Below, piece by piece: positions 6,769 to 14,466 of a stretch of 16,174 nucleotides of DNA. The notes under the pieces are model-generated. The model had not been told where the DNA came from. It made no database searches and was given only the letters and a program-made list of their open reading frames with translations. Source of the DNA: an uncultured Lachnospiraceae bacterium (lineage in GTDB: Bacteria; Bacillota; Clostridia; Lachnospirales; Lachnospiraceae); contig CANQEB010000026.1 of NCBI GenBank assembly GCA_947594085.1, forward strand, positions 1-16,174, read 5' to 3'. The position numbers and the translations under genes are program-made. The stretch's first letter is position 1. Every line of letters starts with the position of its first letter.

Positions 6769-7633
6769 ACTCTTCTGTTCCTTTCCTGTGTTTTTTTCCT
6801 ATAGCTAACAACCCGATTGATACCACGACGAGAATTCCTGACAAAATCTGTGAAACCGCGAGATTTGTCCCTGGCCACAGAAGCTGATCCGTGCGCAGGC
6901 CCTCGATCCAAAATCTTCCTATCCCATAAAATAGGAGATAACTCAGAAAAACCATCCCGTCAAATTTCCGCTTGAGTCGAAATGTCAAAGCAAGGAGGAT
7001 AAGCAATACTCCAAAATTCCAGAGCGACTCGTAGAGAAAAGTAGGGTGCACCTGGATATATGGCACTCCATCAATCGTCTGCAAATGCTCTCGCATCAAA
7101 TCAGTGATCTCATGCGAACGGACATCACTTTGCGGCAGCTGCATCGCCAACAGCCCATTCGTGTATTCGCCAAAGGCTTCCCGATTGAAGAAATTCCCCC
7201 ATCTTCCTATCATCTGTCCCCACACAAGCCCAATGACAGCGGTGTCGAGCGCTCTGAAGCAGCCCATCTTCCGTCTCCTGGCAAATATAAGGACTGTGGT
7301 CACTCCCCCGATCACTCCTCCATAAATCGCGAGCCCGCCTTGCCGGAGATTGATGATCTCAGCCAAATGTTCCCGATAATAATCCCAGGAAAATATTACA
7401 TAATAGACCCGCGCACAGATCACGGAGATGACGATCGCGGTGAGCCCCATATCAAAATAATCGTCTGGATTCTGACCCGTTGCCCGCGCAACCCGCATTG
7501 CGAGCAATAAGCCCGTCACCATCGCGAACGCAAGCACAATCCCGTAGCAGGCAATCTCGAATCCGCCGATCGAGACAGCCTTGATAACATGCTCCAGAGT
7601 GATCCCGAGATGTGGAAAGCGTATCGAGCCCAT
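6734..7633 (-). CDS. lgt: Prolipoprotein diacylglyceryl transferase Lgt
   Basis: Integral membrane enzyme that transfers diacylglycerol from phosphatidylglycerol to the lipobox cysteine of prolipoproteins; 299 residues with about seven hydrophobic segments. The Lgt signature GRWGNFFNREAFG is at 143-155, giving R144, N147, E152 and G155 as counterparts of essential E. coli residues R143, N146, E151 and G154. Near the end YGIGRFWIEGLRTD is also typical. The motif usually written with H (E. coli His103) reads GGLAIYGG here, with Tyr104. ATG at 7633 has AGGAGG 7 nt upstream, a near-perfect RBS. It is separated from ychF by a structured repeat element and overlaps the Spo0E-like ORF by 35 nt at its 3' end. 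The C-terminus is basic (SKRTIAKKD). Confidence 0.96.
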   Translation of the reverse strand: MGSIRFPHLGITLEHVIKAVSIGGFEIACYGIVLAFAMVTGLLLAMRVARATGQNPDDYFDMGLTAIVISVICARVYYVIFSWDYYREHLAEIINLRQGGLAIYGGVIGGVTTVLIFARRRKMGCFRALDTAVIGLVWGQMIGRWGNFFNREAFGEYTNGLLAMQLPQSDVRSHEITDLMREHLQTIDGVPYIQVHPTFLYESLWNFGVLLILLALTFRLKRKFDGMVFLSYLLFYGIGRFWIEGLRTDQLLWPGTNLAVSQILSGILVVVSIGLLAIGKKHRKGTEEYESKRTIAKKD

Positions 7634-7661
7634 GCGGCGGCCTCCTTTCTTGCATGTCTCA

Positions 7662-7792
7662 TGTGAACGCGCGCACTTACGTACGCTACACCATTCGCAT
7701 TCCGCTTCGCTCCATGCTCATGATGCTCGCTCGCCAAATCCGCAGAGCATTGAGCAAACACTGCTCTGCGCACTTGGCTCACTTCGTTCACA
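7662..7792. repeat. 131-bp structured intergenic element between ychF and lgt
   Basis: Perfect 8-bp inverted ends TGTGAACG (7662-7669) and CGTTCACA (7785-7792) bound the stretch. Inside are a perfect 9-bp hairpin, CGCAGAGCA (7741-7749) with TGCTCTGCG (7762-7770) around a 12-nt loop, and an 8-bp direct repeat GCGCACTT (7671-7678 and 7768-7775). The right end overlaps the ychF stop codon. The base pattern (many GAGCGAAGC-type runs) differs from the flanking genes. It resembles a small dispersed or MITE-like repeat; copy number cannot be judged from one window. Confidence 0.55.
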
Positions 7793-8885
7793 CGTTAAAG
7801 CGGAAGAGAATCACGTCCCCGTCCTGCACGACGTACTCCTTACCCTCGAGGCGAACGAGCCCTTTCTCCTTCGCGGCCGGATATGAGCCGCAGTCCAGAA
7901 GATCGCGATAGTTGACGACCTCCGCGCGGATGAAGCCGCGCTCGAAATCTGAGTGGATCTTGCCAGCCGCCTGCGGAGCCTTCATTCCTTTTCGGATCGT
8001 CCAGGCGCGCGTCTCTGTCTCTCCTGCAGTCAGGAAGCTTAGCAGTCCCAGAAGCGAATAGCTTGCTCTGATCAGTTTTTCCAAACCAGACTCTTTCAAT
8101 CCAAGATCCTCAAGGAACATCTGCTTTTCTTCATCATCGAGCTCCGCAATCTCCTGCTCAATCTGTGCACAGATCACAAATACTTCGCTTCCAGAAGAAG
8201 CCGCATAGCTGCGCACTGCCTGTACATAAGGGTTGGAAGCTCCATCATCCACAAGCGCATCCTCGGCCACATTCGCGGCAAAAATCACCGGTTTCGCTGT
8301 CAAGAGGTTGTACTGCGGGATCCACGCCGCCTCGTCATCGTCTGCCGGCTCATACGTGATTGCCAGTTTTTCCTCTTCCAGATGCTTTTTCAACTTTTCC
8401 AAAAGTTGAAGCTCTTTCGCCTGCACCTTGTCGTTTCTGGCTGCGCGCGCCGTCTTTGCAATACGGCGCTCCAGAATCTCAAGATCCGAAAAGATCAATT
8501 CGAGATTGATCGTCTCGATGTCACGCACCGGATTGACCGAGCCATCTACATGAATTACATTCGGGTCATCAAAGCAGCGCACAACATGCACCACCGCATC
8601 CACTTCCCGGATATTCGCAAGAAACTGATTGCCCAGTCCCTCTCCCTTCGACGCGCCCTTCACAAGTCCCGCGATATCCACAAACTCTATCACCGCCGGC
8701 GTAGTCTTTGCCGAATGATACAAGTCTGTCAGCAGCTTCAGCCGCTCGTCCGGCACCGCAACTACTCCCACATTCGGATCAATCGTGCAGAACGGGTAAT
8801 TCGCAGATTCCGCCCCTGCCTTTGTCAATGAATTAAACAGTGTACTCTTTCCTACATTCGGGAGTCCTACAATTCCAAGTTTCAT
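7788..8885 (-). CDS. ychF: Redox-regulated ATPase/GTPase YchF (Obg family)
   Basis: Universally conserved P-loop NTPase of 365 residues that prefers ATP and associates with ribosomes; linked to stress responses in several bacteria. The P-loop GLPNVGKST is at 7-15, the switch region has FCTIDPNVG at 32-40 and DIAGLVKGAS at 70-79. The usual NKxD is replaced by NVAE (205-208), the YchF-specific NxxE form that explains ATP preference. A coiled-coil insert lies near 125-172 and a C-terminal TGS domain covers about 282-364 (TRAWTIRKG ... VQDGDVILFRFNV). ATG at 8885 has GGAG 8 nt upstream. It appears to be the first gene of its unit, with a weak promoter at 8963-8991. Its stop codon lies in the right arm of a repeat element. 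Confidence 0.97.
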   Translation of the reverse strand: MKLGIVGLPNVGKSTLFNSLTKAGAESANYPFCTIDPNVGVVAVPDERLKLLTDLYHSAKTTPAVIEFVDIAGLVKGASKGEGLGNQFLANIREVDAVVHVVRCFDDPNVIHVDGSVNPVRDIETINLELIFSDLEILERRIAKTARAARNDKVQAKELQLLEKLKKHLEEEKLAITYEPADDDEAAWIPQYNLLTAKPVIFAANVAEDALVDDGASNPYVQAVRSYAASSGSEVFVICAQIEQEIAELDDEEKQMFLEDLGLKESGLEKLIRASYSLLGLLSFLTAGETETRAWTIRKGMKAPQAAGKIHSDFERGFIRAEVVNYRDLLDCGSYPAAKEKGLVRLEGKEYVVQDGDVILFRFNV

Positions 8886-8962
8886 ACCGTCGTCTCCATT
8901 CCCTTTCTTCTACTCCATCTGTTTTGTGTCTTCTTTTTCACCATTTTTATCAAGCAAGTCAC

Positions 8963-8991
8963 AGTTTAGCACATAAACCGACAAGAAACAA
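8963..8991 (-). promoter_or_regulatory. Possible promoter of ychF
   Basis: Minus-strand TTGTTT (8991-8986) and TAAACT (8968-8963) are 17 bp apart. Hexamers are weak matches but spacing is ideal, and the site sits between the preceding hairpin and ychF. Leader length would be about 70 nt. Confidence 0.35.
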
Positions 8992-9049
8992 TAGCTTCTG
9001 CCAGAAACCGCTCGACATAATTCCCCATTCTGGCGCCCAAAACCCATAT

Positions 9050-9079
9050 GAGGCCGCCGCAGCATTCTGCGACAGCCTC
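9050..9079 (-). terminator. Probable terminator after rsgA
   Basis: A 13-bp stem with a 4-nt AATG loop: GAGGCTGTCGCAG pairs with CTGCGGCGGCCTC on the minus strand, two pairs being G-U. It is 122 nt past the rsgA stop. The following U-tract is poor (ATATGGGTTTT), so termination may be incomplete. On the plus strand the stem has two mismatches but is followed by ATTTTT. The GCTGTCGCAG core is common in clostridial terminators (recollection, not searched). Confidence 0.6.
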
Positions 9080-9200
9080 CCATTTTTCCCGATAATTCAA
9101 GTCTTTTTCATTTGCAAAAAGAAATTGCCCACTCCGAAATTTGTCGAAAATATCCTTATTCCCAAACTATAATAAGTTGCATTTGCTTCGTGCAAAAGTG

Positions 9201-10079
9201 TCAATAGCGTTTTCTTTCTCTGAGCTCTCTCGCCAACATAACATAATTCTCATATCTCTGCCGGGCGATTTTCCCATTTGCCAATGCGTTTTTTACAGCA
9301 CAATCCGGCTCGCTTATATGCATGCATCCCTGAAACCGGCACTCCTTCGCATAAGGCAGGAACTCACAAAAGCAATCCCGCAATTCCTCCGGCTCGAGAC
9401 CCTGGAGATACAGAGAGCTAAAGCCCGGAGTATCCAAAAAATACGTATCCCTCCGCAGCACAATCAGCTCCGTATGCCTCGTCGTATGCTTCCCACGATC
9501 GATTTTGCGGCTAATCTCGCCAACCTCCATCTGCACGGAGGGCTGGAGTGCGTTTGTCAGCGACGACTTCCCAACTCCGGACGGGCCAGCAACCACGGTC
9601 GTCTTTCCTTCTAGAAGGCGCTGTATCTCTTCTATGCCCTCATGCTGCATCACGCACAGAAAATGCACTTCGCTTCCACAATCCCGATAGATTTCCGCCA
9701 GTCGGTCCTGCTCCTCCTGCGTCGTCAAATCCGTCTTGTTGAAACAGATAATGACGGGAATGTCCTGCTGCCGCATCATAATCAGGAAACGATCCAACAG
9801 ATTCAAATTCGGCTTCGGAGCTGCTGCCGCAAAAACGACCAGTGCCTGGTCCACGTTCGCAGCCGCCGGCCGGACCAGCGCATTTTTCCGCGGAAGGAGG
9901 CGATCCACATTGCCCGTCTGCTCCTTCGCGTCTATGATTGAGATCTCCACATTGTCCCCGACCAGCGGCTTCTGCTTATCCTTGCGGAAGATGCCTTTCG
10001 CCCTGCACTCGTACAGGACTCCGTCCTCTGCATGCACGTAATAAAAACCACCGATCCCTTTTATAATTTTTCCCCGCAT
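9201..10079 (-). CDS. rsgA: Ribosome small-subunit assembly GTPase RsgA (YloQ/YjeQ)
   Basis: Circularly permuted GTPase of 292 residues that binds the 30S subunit late in maturation. An N-terminal OB-fold (about 1-65) precedes the G domain, whose motifs appear in permuted order: NKTDL (G4) at 114-118, GPSGVGKSS (G1) at 165-173, a G2 region near 197-204, and DTPGF (G3) at 216-220. A C-terminal zinc finger has C247, C252, H254 and C260. ATG at 10079 shares its A with the prkC stop (TGATG), with AGGTG 5 nt upstream, so translation is probably coupled. In B. subtilis its orthologue lies beside and is phosphorylated by PrkC; here that order is kept. The genes often found next (rpe, thiN) are absent. 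Confidence 0.97.
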   Translation of the reverse strand: MRGKIIKGIGGFYYVHAEDGVLYECRAKGIFRKDKQKPLVGDNVEISIIDAKEQTGNVDRLLPRKNALVRPAAANVDQALVVFAAAAPKPNLNLLDRFLIMMRQQDIPVIICFNKTDLTTQEEQDRLAEIYRDCGSEVHFLCVMQHEGIEEIQRLLEGKTTVVAGPSGVGKSSLTNALQPSVQMEVGEISRKIDRGKHTTRHTELIVLRRDTYFLDTPGFSSLYLQGLEPEELRDCFCEFLPYAKECRFQGCMHISEPDCAVKNALANGKIARQRYENYVMLARELRERKRY

Positions 10080-12547
10080 CAGTTCACCTGATAAAACGCG
10101 ATTCCAGGATATTCAATCTTACTCGCGGCCGCGCCTGTCACCGGATCGAGCAGGTACACATACGCCGTCCCGGACGACACGCCTGCCACCCCGTCGGTCT
10201 GCAAATGATAAGGAAACGTCGCCGCGCCCTCAAACACCGTCTTCTCGCCGGCGCCATCCTGCAGCAGCGTGATACGCACTTGCTGGTCCGCATATCCGAC
10301 CGGCGTCTCCAGCGAAGCATCACAGCGCCAGGTACCTGCCGTGTCGGTTCCGGTCATGCCGGCTGTGCCTGTTGCATCTGTTCCGGTCGTACCGGTCACA
10401 CCGGTTGTGTCCGCTCCGTCCATATCCGCGGCACCCGTCGCGCCTGTTCCGGATGTACCGTTTCCGTTGTCAATGATCGTGATATTGTCGTCGTCGCCCT
10501 GCTGCGGCTCCGGCCCGGTGCTGATGTACAGCGTCACCGTCGACCCACGCGGGATCTGCTCGTTTGCGGGCGGATCCATCCGGACAACAAGCCCTTCCCC
10601 GATCTCATTGCTCGCCTCATATTTGTAATCAGCGATCAGCTCCTGCATCTCGAGCGCCTCATTTGCCCGCTCTACCGTGTATCCGGTCAAATCCCAGGGC
10701 GTCGCATAGCTGATATCCTCTTCCTCACCCTGGCTGACGAAAAGCGTCACCTTGTCACCCGGCTTCAGACTGGTCCCCGCCATCGGCTCAGTCGTGATCA
10801 CATATCCGTCCGCGATCGTATCGCTGTGCCGCGATGTGTCAATCTCGCAGAGGAGTCCCTGCGCCAACAGATATGCCTGTGCCTGGCTCTGTTCCTGGTT
10901 GGTCAAATCCGGAAGCTCTATCTCCTGCGCTTCCTGTACCACCTTGTACTCGACAACGGATCCCTTCTCAATCATCTGCCCGGCCTCCGGCGATTGACGG
11001 CAGACTTCCCCGGCCTTGTAAGTAGAGGATTCCTCCTCGCCTGTCTTTTTACCGGTCAGGCCATAGTTGCCCAACAGCTTCAAGGCCTCATCCTCCATTC
11101 GCCCATAGAGCTCTGGCACAGAGACCTTCTGCGCCCCCTCTGTCTCGGTCGGAGCCTCCGTCGTTTTCTCGGTCTCCTTTCGATCCCTCCCAAAGTGGAA
11201 CAACCCCACCGCGTTTGCCAGGAGCACAAGGAACACGCACCCGATAATCACGGCCACAATGATGCCGCCGATCGTCACGGCACGCTCCAACCTTGGGTTC
11301 AACCCGACGTCTCCGTCATCATCCTTGGCACGCGGTGGTCTCGGCACAAAGCTCTCGTCCAGCCGATAATTTCCATCATGTATCGCGTAGTCGTCCGGAT
11401 TCTCATATGCATCGAAGTAAGGATCATACTGCTGATTCTCATCCGACGCCTCACTCTCAACCAGGGAATCCCACTGCCCCTCGCGGCCTTGTCCCGGCTG
11501 AACCTCCTGATACGTACTCTTCTGATAATAGCTGCCCGGCTGATACGCGCGGTTCTGGGTCGGCCCGGTCTCCTGCACATGCAGTCCTGCCGCTGCCCCT
11601 ACATCCAGCGACTCATCGTATGCCGGCATGGTCTTTTGCTCTGCATTGATCTGGCCAAGCTCTTCCTTGGACATGACACGTGTCCTTGCCATCGTATCCA
11701 CGGCAGTCTTCGTCACAAAATCTCCGTCCGGATTCACAAGCGACTCCCTCAAGTCGCGAATCAGTTCTGTCATATTCGCATAGCGCCTGTCCGGGCTCTT
11801 CTGCGTACACTTGAGCACAATCTGATTTGTGCTGTACGGGATCTCTGGCACAAGCTCCTTCGGTCCGTGCACCTCCTCCTGAAGATGCCGAATCGCCACA
11901 GCCACCGCTGTGTCACCGTCAAACGGCACTTCTCCAGTCAGCATCTCATAGATCGTGATGCCGAGAGAATAAATGTCGCTCTTCTCATCACTATATCCGC
12001 CGCGTGATTGCTCCGGGGAGCTGTAATGAACCGACCCCATCACGCTGGAATTCACCGTGTTGGTCGTGGCAGCTCGCGCAATGCCAAAGTCCGCCACCTT
12101 GACCTTCCCGTCCGTCGAGATGATAATATTCTGTGGCTTCACATCACGGTGGATAATCCCATTGTTGTGCGCGGCCTCAAGCCCCGCCGAAATCTGCAGC
12201 GCGATACTCGTCGCCTCACGCACGGAAAGCCGCCCCTTGTTCTTGATGTACTCTTTCAGGGTAACACCTTCCACGAGCTCCATCACAATATAATAGATCC
12301 CAGCTTCCTCACCCACGTCGTATACATTCACAATGTTCGCATGCGCGAGTCCTGCCGCGGACTGTGCCTCTACACGAAACTTCGAGATGAACACCTTGTC
12401 ATCCCGGAACTCCTGCTTGAGCACCTTGACAGCGACGAAACGATTCAGCTTATGGTCCTTCGCCTTGTACACGTCAGCCATTCCGCCGGAGCCAATTCTT
12501 GATATTATCTCATATCTGTTTTGTATAAACATTCCGACTTTTAGCAT
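10079..12547 (-). CDS. prkC: PASTA-domain Ser/Thr protein kinase PrkC (Stk1/PknB)
   Basis: Membrane eukaryote-like kinase, 822 residues, that in relatives senses muropeptides or lipid II and phosphorylates division, wall and translation proteins. The kinase domain covers about 12-272: glycine loop GSGGMADVY (19-27), K41, HRDVKPQN (133-140), DFG (153-155), and a Ser/Thr-rich activation loop ending SSPEQ. A low-complexity acidic juxtamembrane linker (about 275-420) leads to one membrane helix (about 423-450). Outside lie three PASTA repeats (about 474-538, 541-607, 612-678), a Gly/Thr-rich linker (697-740) and a last small, probably beta-rich domain (741-822). S. aureus and B. subtilis homologues end in an Ig-like domain, a possible counterpart. 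ATG at 12547 has AGGGGA upstream. It follows stp by 17 nt and overlaps rsgA by 1 nt. Confidence 0.96.
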   Translation of the reverse strand: MLKVGMFIQNRYEIISRIGSGGMADVYKAKDHKLNRFVAVKVLKQEFRDDKVFISKFRVEAQSAAGLAHANIVNVYDVGEEAGIYYIVMELVEGVTLKEYIKNKGRLSVREATSIALQISAGLEAAHNNGIIHRDVKPQNIIISTDGKVKVADFGIARAATTNTVNSSVMGSVHYSSPEQSRGGYSDEKSDIYSLGITIYEMLTGEVPFDGDTAVAVAIRHLQEEVHGPKELVPEIPYSTNQIVLKCTQKSPDRRYANMTELIRDLRESLVNPDGDFVTKTAVDTMARTRVMSKEELGQINAEQKTMPAYDESLDVGAAAGLHVQETGPTQNRAYQPGSYYQKSTYQEVQPGQGREGQWDSLVESEASDENQQYDPYFDAYENPDDYAIHDGNYRLDESFVPRPPRAKDDDGDVGLNPRLERAVTIGGIIVAVIIGCVFLVLLANAVGLFHFGRDRKETEKTTEAPTETEGAQKVSVPELYGRMEDEALKLLGNYGLTGKKTGEEESSTYKAGEVCRQSPEAGQMIEKGSVVEYKVVQEAQEIELPDLTNQEQSQAQAYLLAQGLLCEIDTSRHSDTIADGYVITTEPMAGTSLKPGDKVTLFVSQGEEEDISYATPWDLTGYTVERANEALEMQELIADYKYEASNEIGEGLVVRMDPPANEQIPRGSTVTLYISTGPEPQQGDDDNITIIDNGNGTSGTGATGAADMDGADTTGVTGTTGTDATGTAGMTGTDTAGTWRCDASLETPVGYADQQVRITLLQDGAGEKTVFEGAATFPYHLQTDGVAGVSSGTAYVYLLDPVTGAAASKIEYPGIAFYQVN
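10328..10459 (-). repeat. Gly/Thr-rich low-complexity segment of prkC
   Basis: Codes for residues 697-740 of the kinase, built of irregular GT, GTT, GTD, GTAG and GATG units. At DNA level it is GC-rich with repeated ACCGGT-like words. It looks like a flexible extracellular spacer between the last PASTA repeat and the terminal domain; length is likely to vary between strains. Confidence 0.7.
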
Positions 12548-12564
12548 AGCTTTTCCCCTGTCAA

Positions 12565-13284
12565 TCAGAATTCAGCAAGAACTACTGAAATGTTGTCTTT
12601 TCCTCCGTTTTTGTTTGCCTCATTGACTAAATGCTTTGCCGCTTCTTCAAGTGAACTGCTCTTTTTCACAATGCGCAGAATGTCCTCATCCTCTACCATA
12701 TTGGTCAGGCCATCTGAGCAGAGCAAAATCTTGTCGCCTTTTTCTAATTTTACATCAAAAAAATCAATCTTGACCGGCGTCCGAACACCTATCGCCCTTG
12801 TGATGATATTGCGGTCCGGGTGGCTTCTTGCATCCTTTCTCTGGAGCTCACCGGCCCGGATCATTTCCTCCACAAGCGAATGATCCCTGGTGATTTGCTC
12901 GATCTCCTGGTCGATCAAGTACAGCCTGCTGTCCCCGACATTCGCGACATACAGATAGCCATCCCTGAGCGTAGCCGCAACCACCGTAGTACCCATGCCT
13001 TCCATCGATTTGTCCGCTTTCGCCTTCTCAATCACAAAATCATTCGCCTGATGAATCGCGGCGCTGAGCAGTGGAATCGGTCGCTTCTCCTCCGCGTTCT
13101 CTATATAGTCTACCATAGTCTCGACCGTATAGCGCGACGCGAAATCGCCCGCATTATGACCACCCATACCGTCCGCGACCACGAGTAGGTTGGAAAGGCT
13201 CCCCACTGCCTGGTCCGAGGCATAGATAAAATCTTGATTCGACGTTCGCCTCTTGCCGATATCTGTGATGCTATACGTCTTCAT
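12565..13284 (-). CDS. stp: PP2C-family Ser/Thr protein phosphatase (Stp/PrpC)
   Basis: Metal-dependent phosphatase of 239 residues, the partner that reverses PrkC phosphorylation in the cytoplasm. PP2C motifs in order: RRTSNQD (12-18), VADGMGGH (36-43, metal ligand D38), GTTVVAA (98-104), NVGDSRLYL (115-123), TRDHS (132-136), CSDGL (189-193, metal ligand D191) and GKDNIS (228-233, D230). I chose ATG at 13284: the product then starts MKTYSITDIGKRR as in the family, with AGGGAAG 7-8 nt upstream. The frame is open further upstream to 13371, but that would overlap rlmN. It lies 44 nt after rlmN and 17 nt before prkC, the standard clostridial order. Confidence 0.96.
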   Translation of the reverse strand: MKTYSITDIGKRRTSNQDFIYASDQAVGSLSNLLVVADGMGGHNAGDFASRYTVETMVDYIENAEEKRPIPLLSAAIHQANDFVIEKAKADKSMEGMGTTVVAATLRDGYLYVANVGDSRLYLIDQEIEQITRDHSLVEEMIRAGELQRKDARSHPDRNIITRAIGVRTPVKIDFFDVKLEKGDKILLCSDGLTNMVEDEDILRIVKKSSSLEEAAKHLVNEANKNGGKDNISVVLAEF

Positions 13285-13328
13285 ACAGGTTCTTCCCTTT
13301 CTTGTCTGTCCAGTTCTTTCACTGACGT

Positions 13329-14369
13329 TTACTTTTGGTTCTCGATATAACTCTTTCGGAGCTGGCCGCACGCCCCCGCGATATCGCGGCCCATCTCTCT
13401 TCTTATGGTAACATTTATTCGATATTTTTCAAGTTTATTTTTAAAATCCTGCACAACAGCACGCTCTGGCTCCACGAAATTCCTCTCTTTGATGGGGTTG
13501 ACCGGGATCAGATTGACATGACAGTTGAGGCCCGAAAGCAAGGCTGCAAGCTCCCTCGCATCCTGTTCTGTATCGTTCACGCCGCCCACCAGGCTGTACT
13601 CAAACGTGATCCTTCGACCTGTCTGGTCAAAATAATACCTGCAGGCATCCAATACGTCCTGCAGTTCATATTTGTGCGCAACCATCATCAGCTGTTTTCG
13701 CTTCTCCTGATTGGACGCATGCAGGGAAAGCGCCAACGTGATCTGCAGTTTTTCGTCTGCCAGCGCACGAATCTTTTCAACAATTCCGCACGTTGAGACC
13801 GTGACATTTCTCTGGCTGATGTTCAATCCGTTCTCGTCTGTCAGAATTCTGAGAAATCGCAACAGATTGTCATAGTTGTCCAAGGGTTCACCGGTCCCCA
13901 TGACCACGACATTCGACACGCGTTCTCCGGAAATCTTCTGAATCTGATAAATCTGGTCCAGCATTTCCGACGGGAGGAGATTTCGAGTCAATCCACCAAT
14001 AGTAGAGGCACAAAACCTGCACCCCATCCGGCAGCCCACCTGCGAGGAAATACACACCGAATTTCCATGGTGATACCGCATCAGCACGCTCTCAATAACA
14101 CTCCCATCCGCGAGTCGGAACAAGTACTTTTCAGTTCCATCTACCGCGGATATCTTTCGGTCGACCATCTCGAGATGTATGTACTCACAGGTGTCCCGAA
14201 GCTTACCGCGAAGTGCCGCAGACAAGTTTGTCATCTCATCATAGCTGTCTGCAAGCTTCCGGTGCATCCACTGATACAGCTGTTTTGCCCGAAATGGCTT
14301 CTCGCCCAACGCAGCGATGTGAGCCGTCAACTCTTCCATTGTCAGCGACCTGACATCTCTATCTTCCAT
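13329..14369 (-). CDS. rlmN: Dual-specificity 23S rRNA/tRNA adenine-C2 methyltransferase RlmN
   Basis: Radical SAM enzyme forming m2A2503 in 23S rRNA and m2A37 in some tRNAs; 346 residues from this start. The 4Fe-4S cluster motif CRMGCRFC gives C113, C117 and C120. The methyl-carrying cysteine is C334 in GACGQLRKS near the C-terminus. The SAM-side motif GTGEPLDNYDN is present, as is SLHAS. I prefer ATG at 14369, where the protein begins MEDRDVRSLTMEEL as expected; its RBS is weak (GGGT). A GTG at 14396 would add nine residues and has GGGAAG only 2 nt away, too close. It lies between rsmB and stp in the usual order. Confidence 0.95.
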   Translation of the reverse strand: MEDRDVRSLTMEELTAHIAALGEKPFRAKQLYQWMHRKLADSYDEMTNLSAALRGKLRDTCEYIHLEMVDRKISAVDGTEKYLFRLADGSVIESVLMRYHHGNSVCISSQVGCRMGCRFCASTIGGLTRNLLPSEMLDQIYQIQKISGERVSNVVVMGTGEPLDNYDNLLRFLRILTDENGLNISQRNVTVSTCGIVEKIRALADEKLQITLALSLHASNQEKRKQLMMVAHKYELQDVLDACRYYFDQTGRRITFEYSLVGGVNDTEQDARELAALLSGLNCHVNLIPVNPIKERNFVEPERAVVQDFKNKLEKYRINVTIRREMGRDIAGACGQLRKSYIENQK

Positions 14370-14401
14370 TGCATTTACCCAATCTATAGTCCACACAGCT
14401 T

Positions 14402-14466
14402 CCCGCTGTCTGCTTGCTTTTTCATTTACTCTGTGTCGGCCAGGCGGTAGATCACACCCGCTGTCT
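14402..14466. repeat. 10-bp direct repeat spanning the rsmB-rlmN spacer
   Basis: CCCGCTGTCT occurs at 14402-14411 and again at 14457-14466, 55 bp apart, at the two ends of the spacer; the second copy touches the rsmB stop codon. It could be chance or the trace of a small insertion or duplication. Confidence 0.3.

Larger units (their letters stand above)
8886..9200. other. Intergenic region between rsgA and ychF
   Basis: About 315 bases without a gene. It contains the rsgA 3' flank (9080-9200, AT-rich, with TTGCAC and TATTAT 15 bp apart), a 13-bp hairpin (9050-9079) and a promoter-like pair for ychF (8963-8991). No ORF with an RBS is visible on either strand. Confidence 0.75.

Noticed and set aside
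7516..7791. A 91-residue minus-strand open frame through the ychF-lgt spacer
   Set aside because: It overlaps the lgt start and translates the repeat element; no RBS and no known fold. The structure is at DNA/RNA level, not protein level.
10328..10459. Repeated ACCGGT-like words that might suggest a tandem DNA repeat or CRISPR-like array
   Set aside because: They have no constant repeat and spacer length and are in frame with prkC; they encode the Gly/Thr-rich linker.
10205..12007. A 600-residue open frame on the plus strand
   Set aside because: It is antisense to prkC, has no motifs and no RBS, and shows the same shadow composition.
13285..13371. A longer N-terminus for the PP2C phosphatase
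   Set aside because: It would add 29 residues lacking family similarity and overlap the end of rlmN, while ATG 13284 has a good RBS and the family start.
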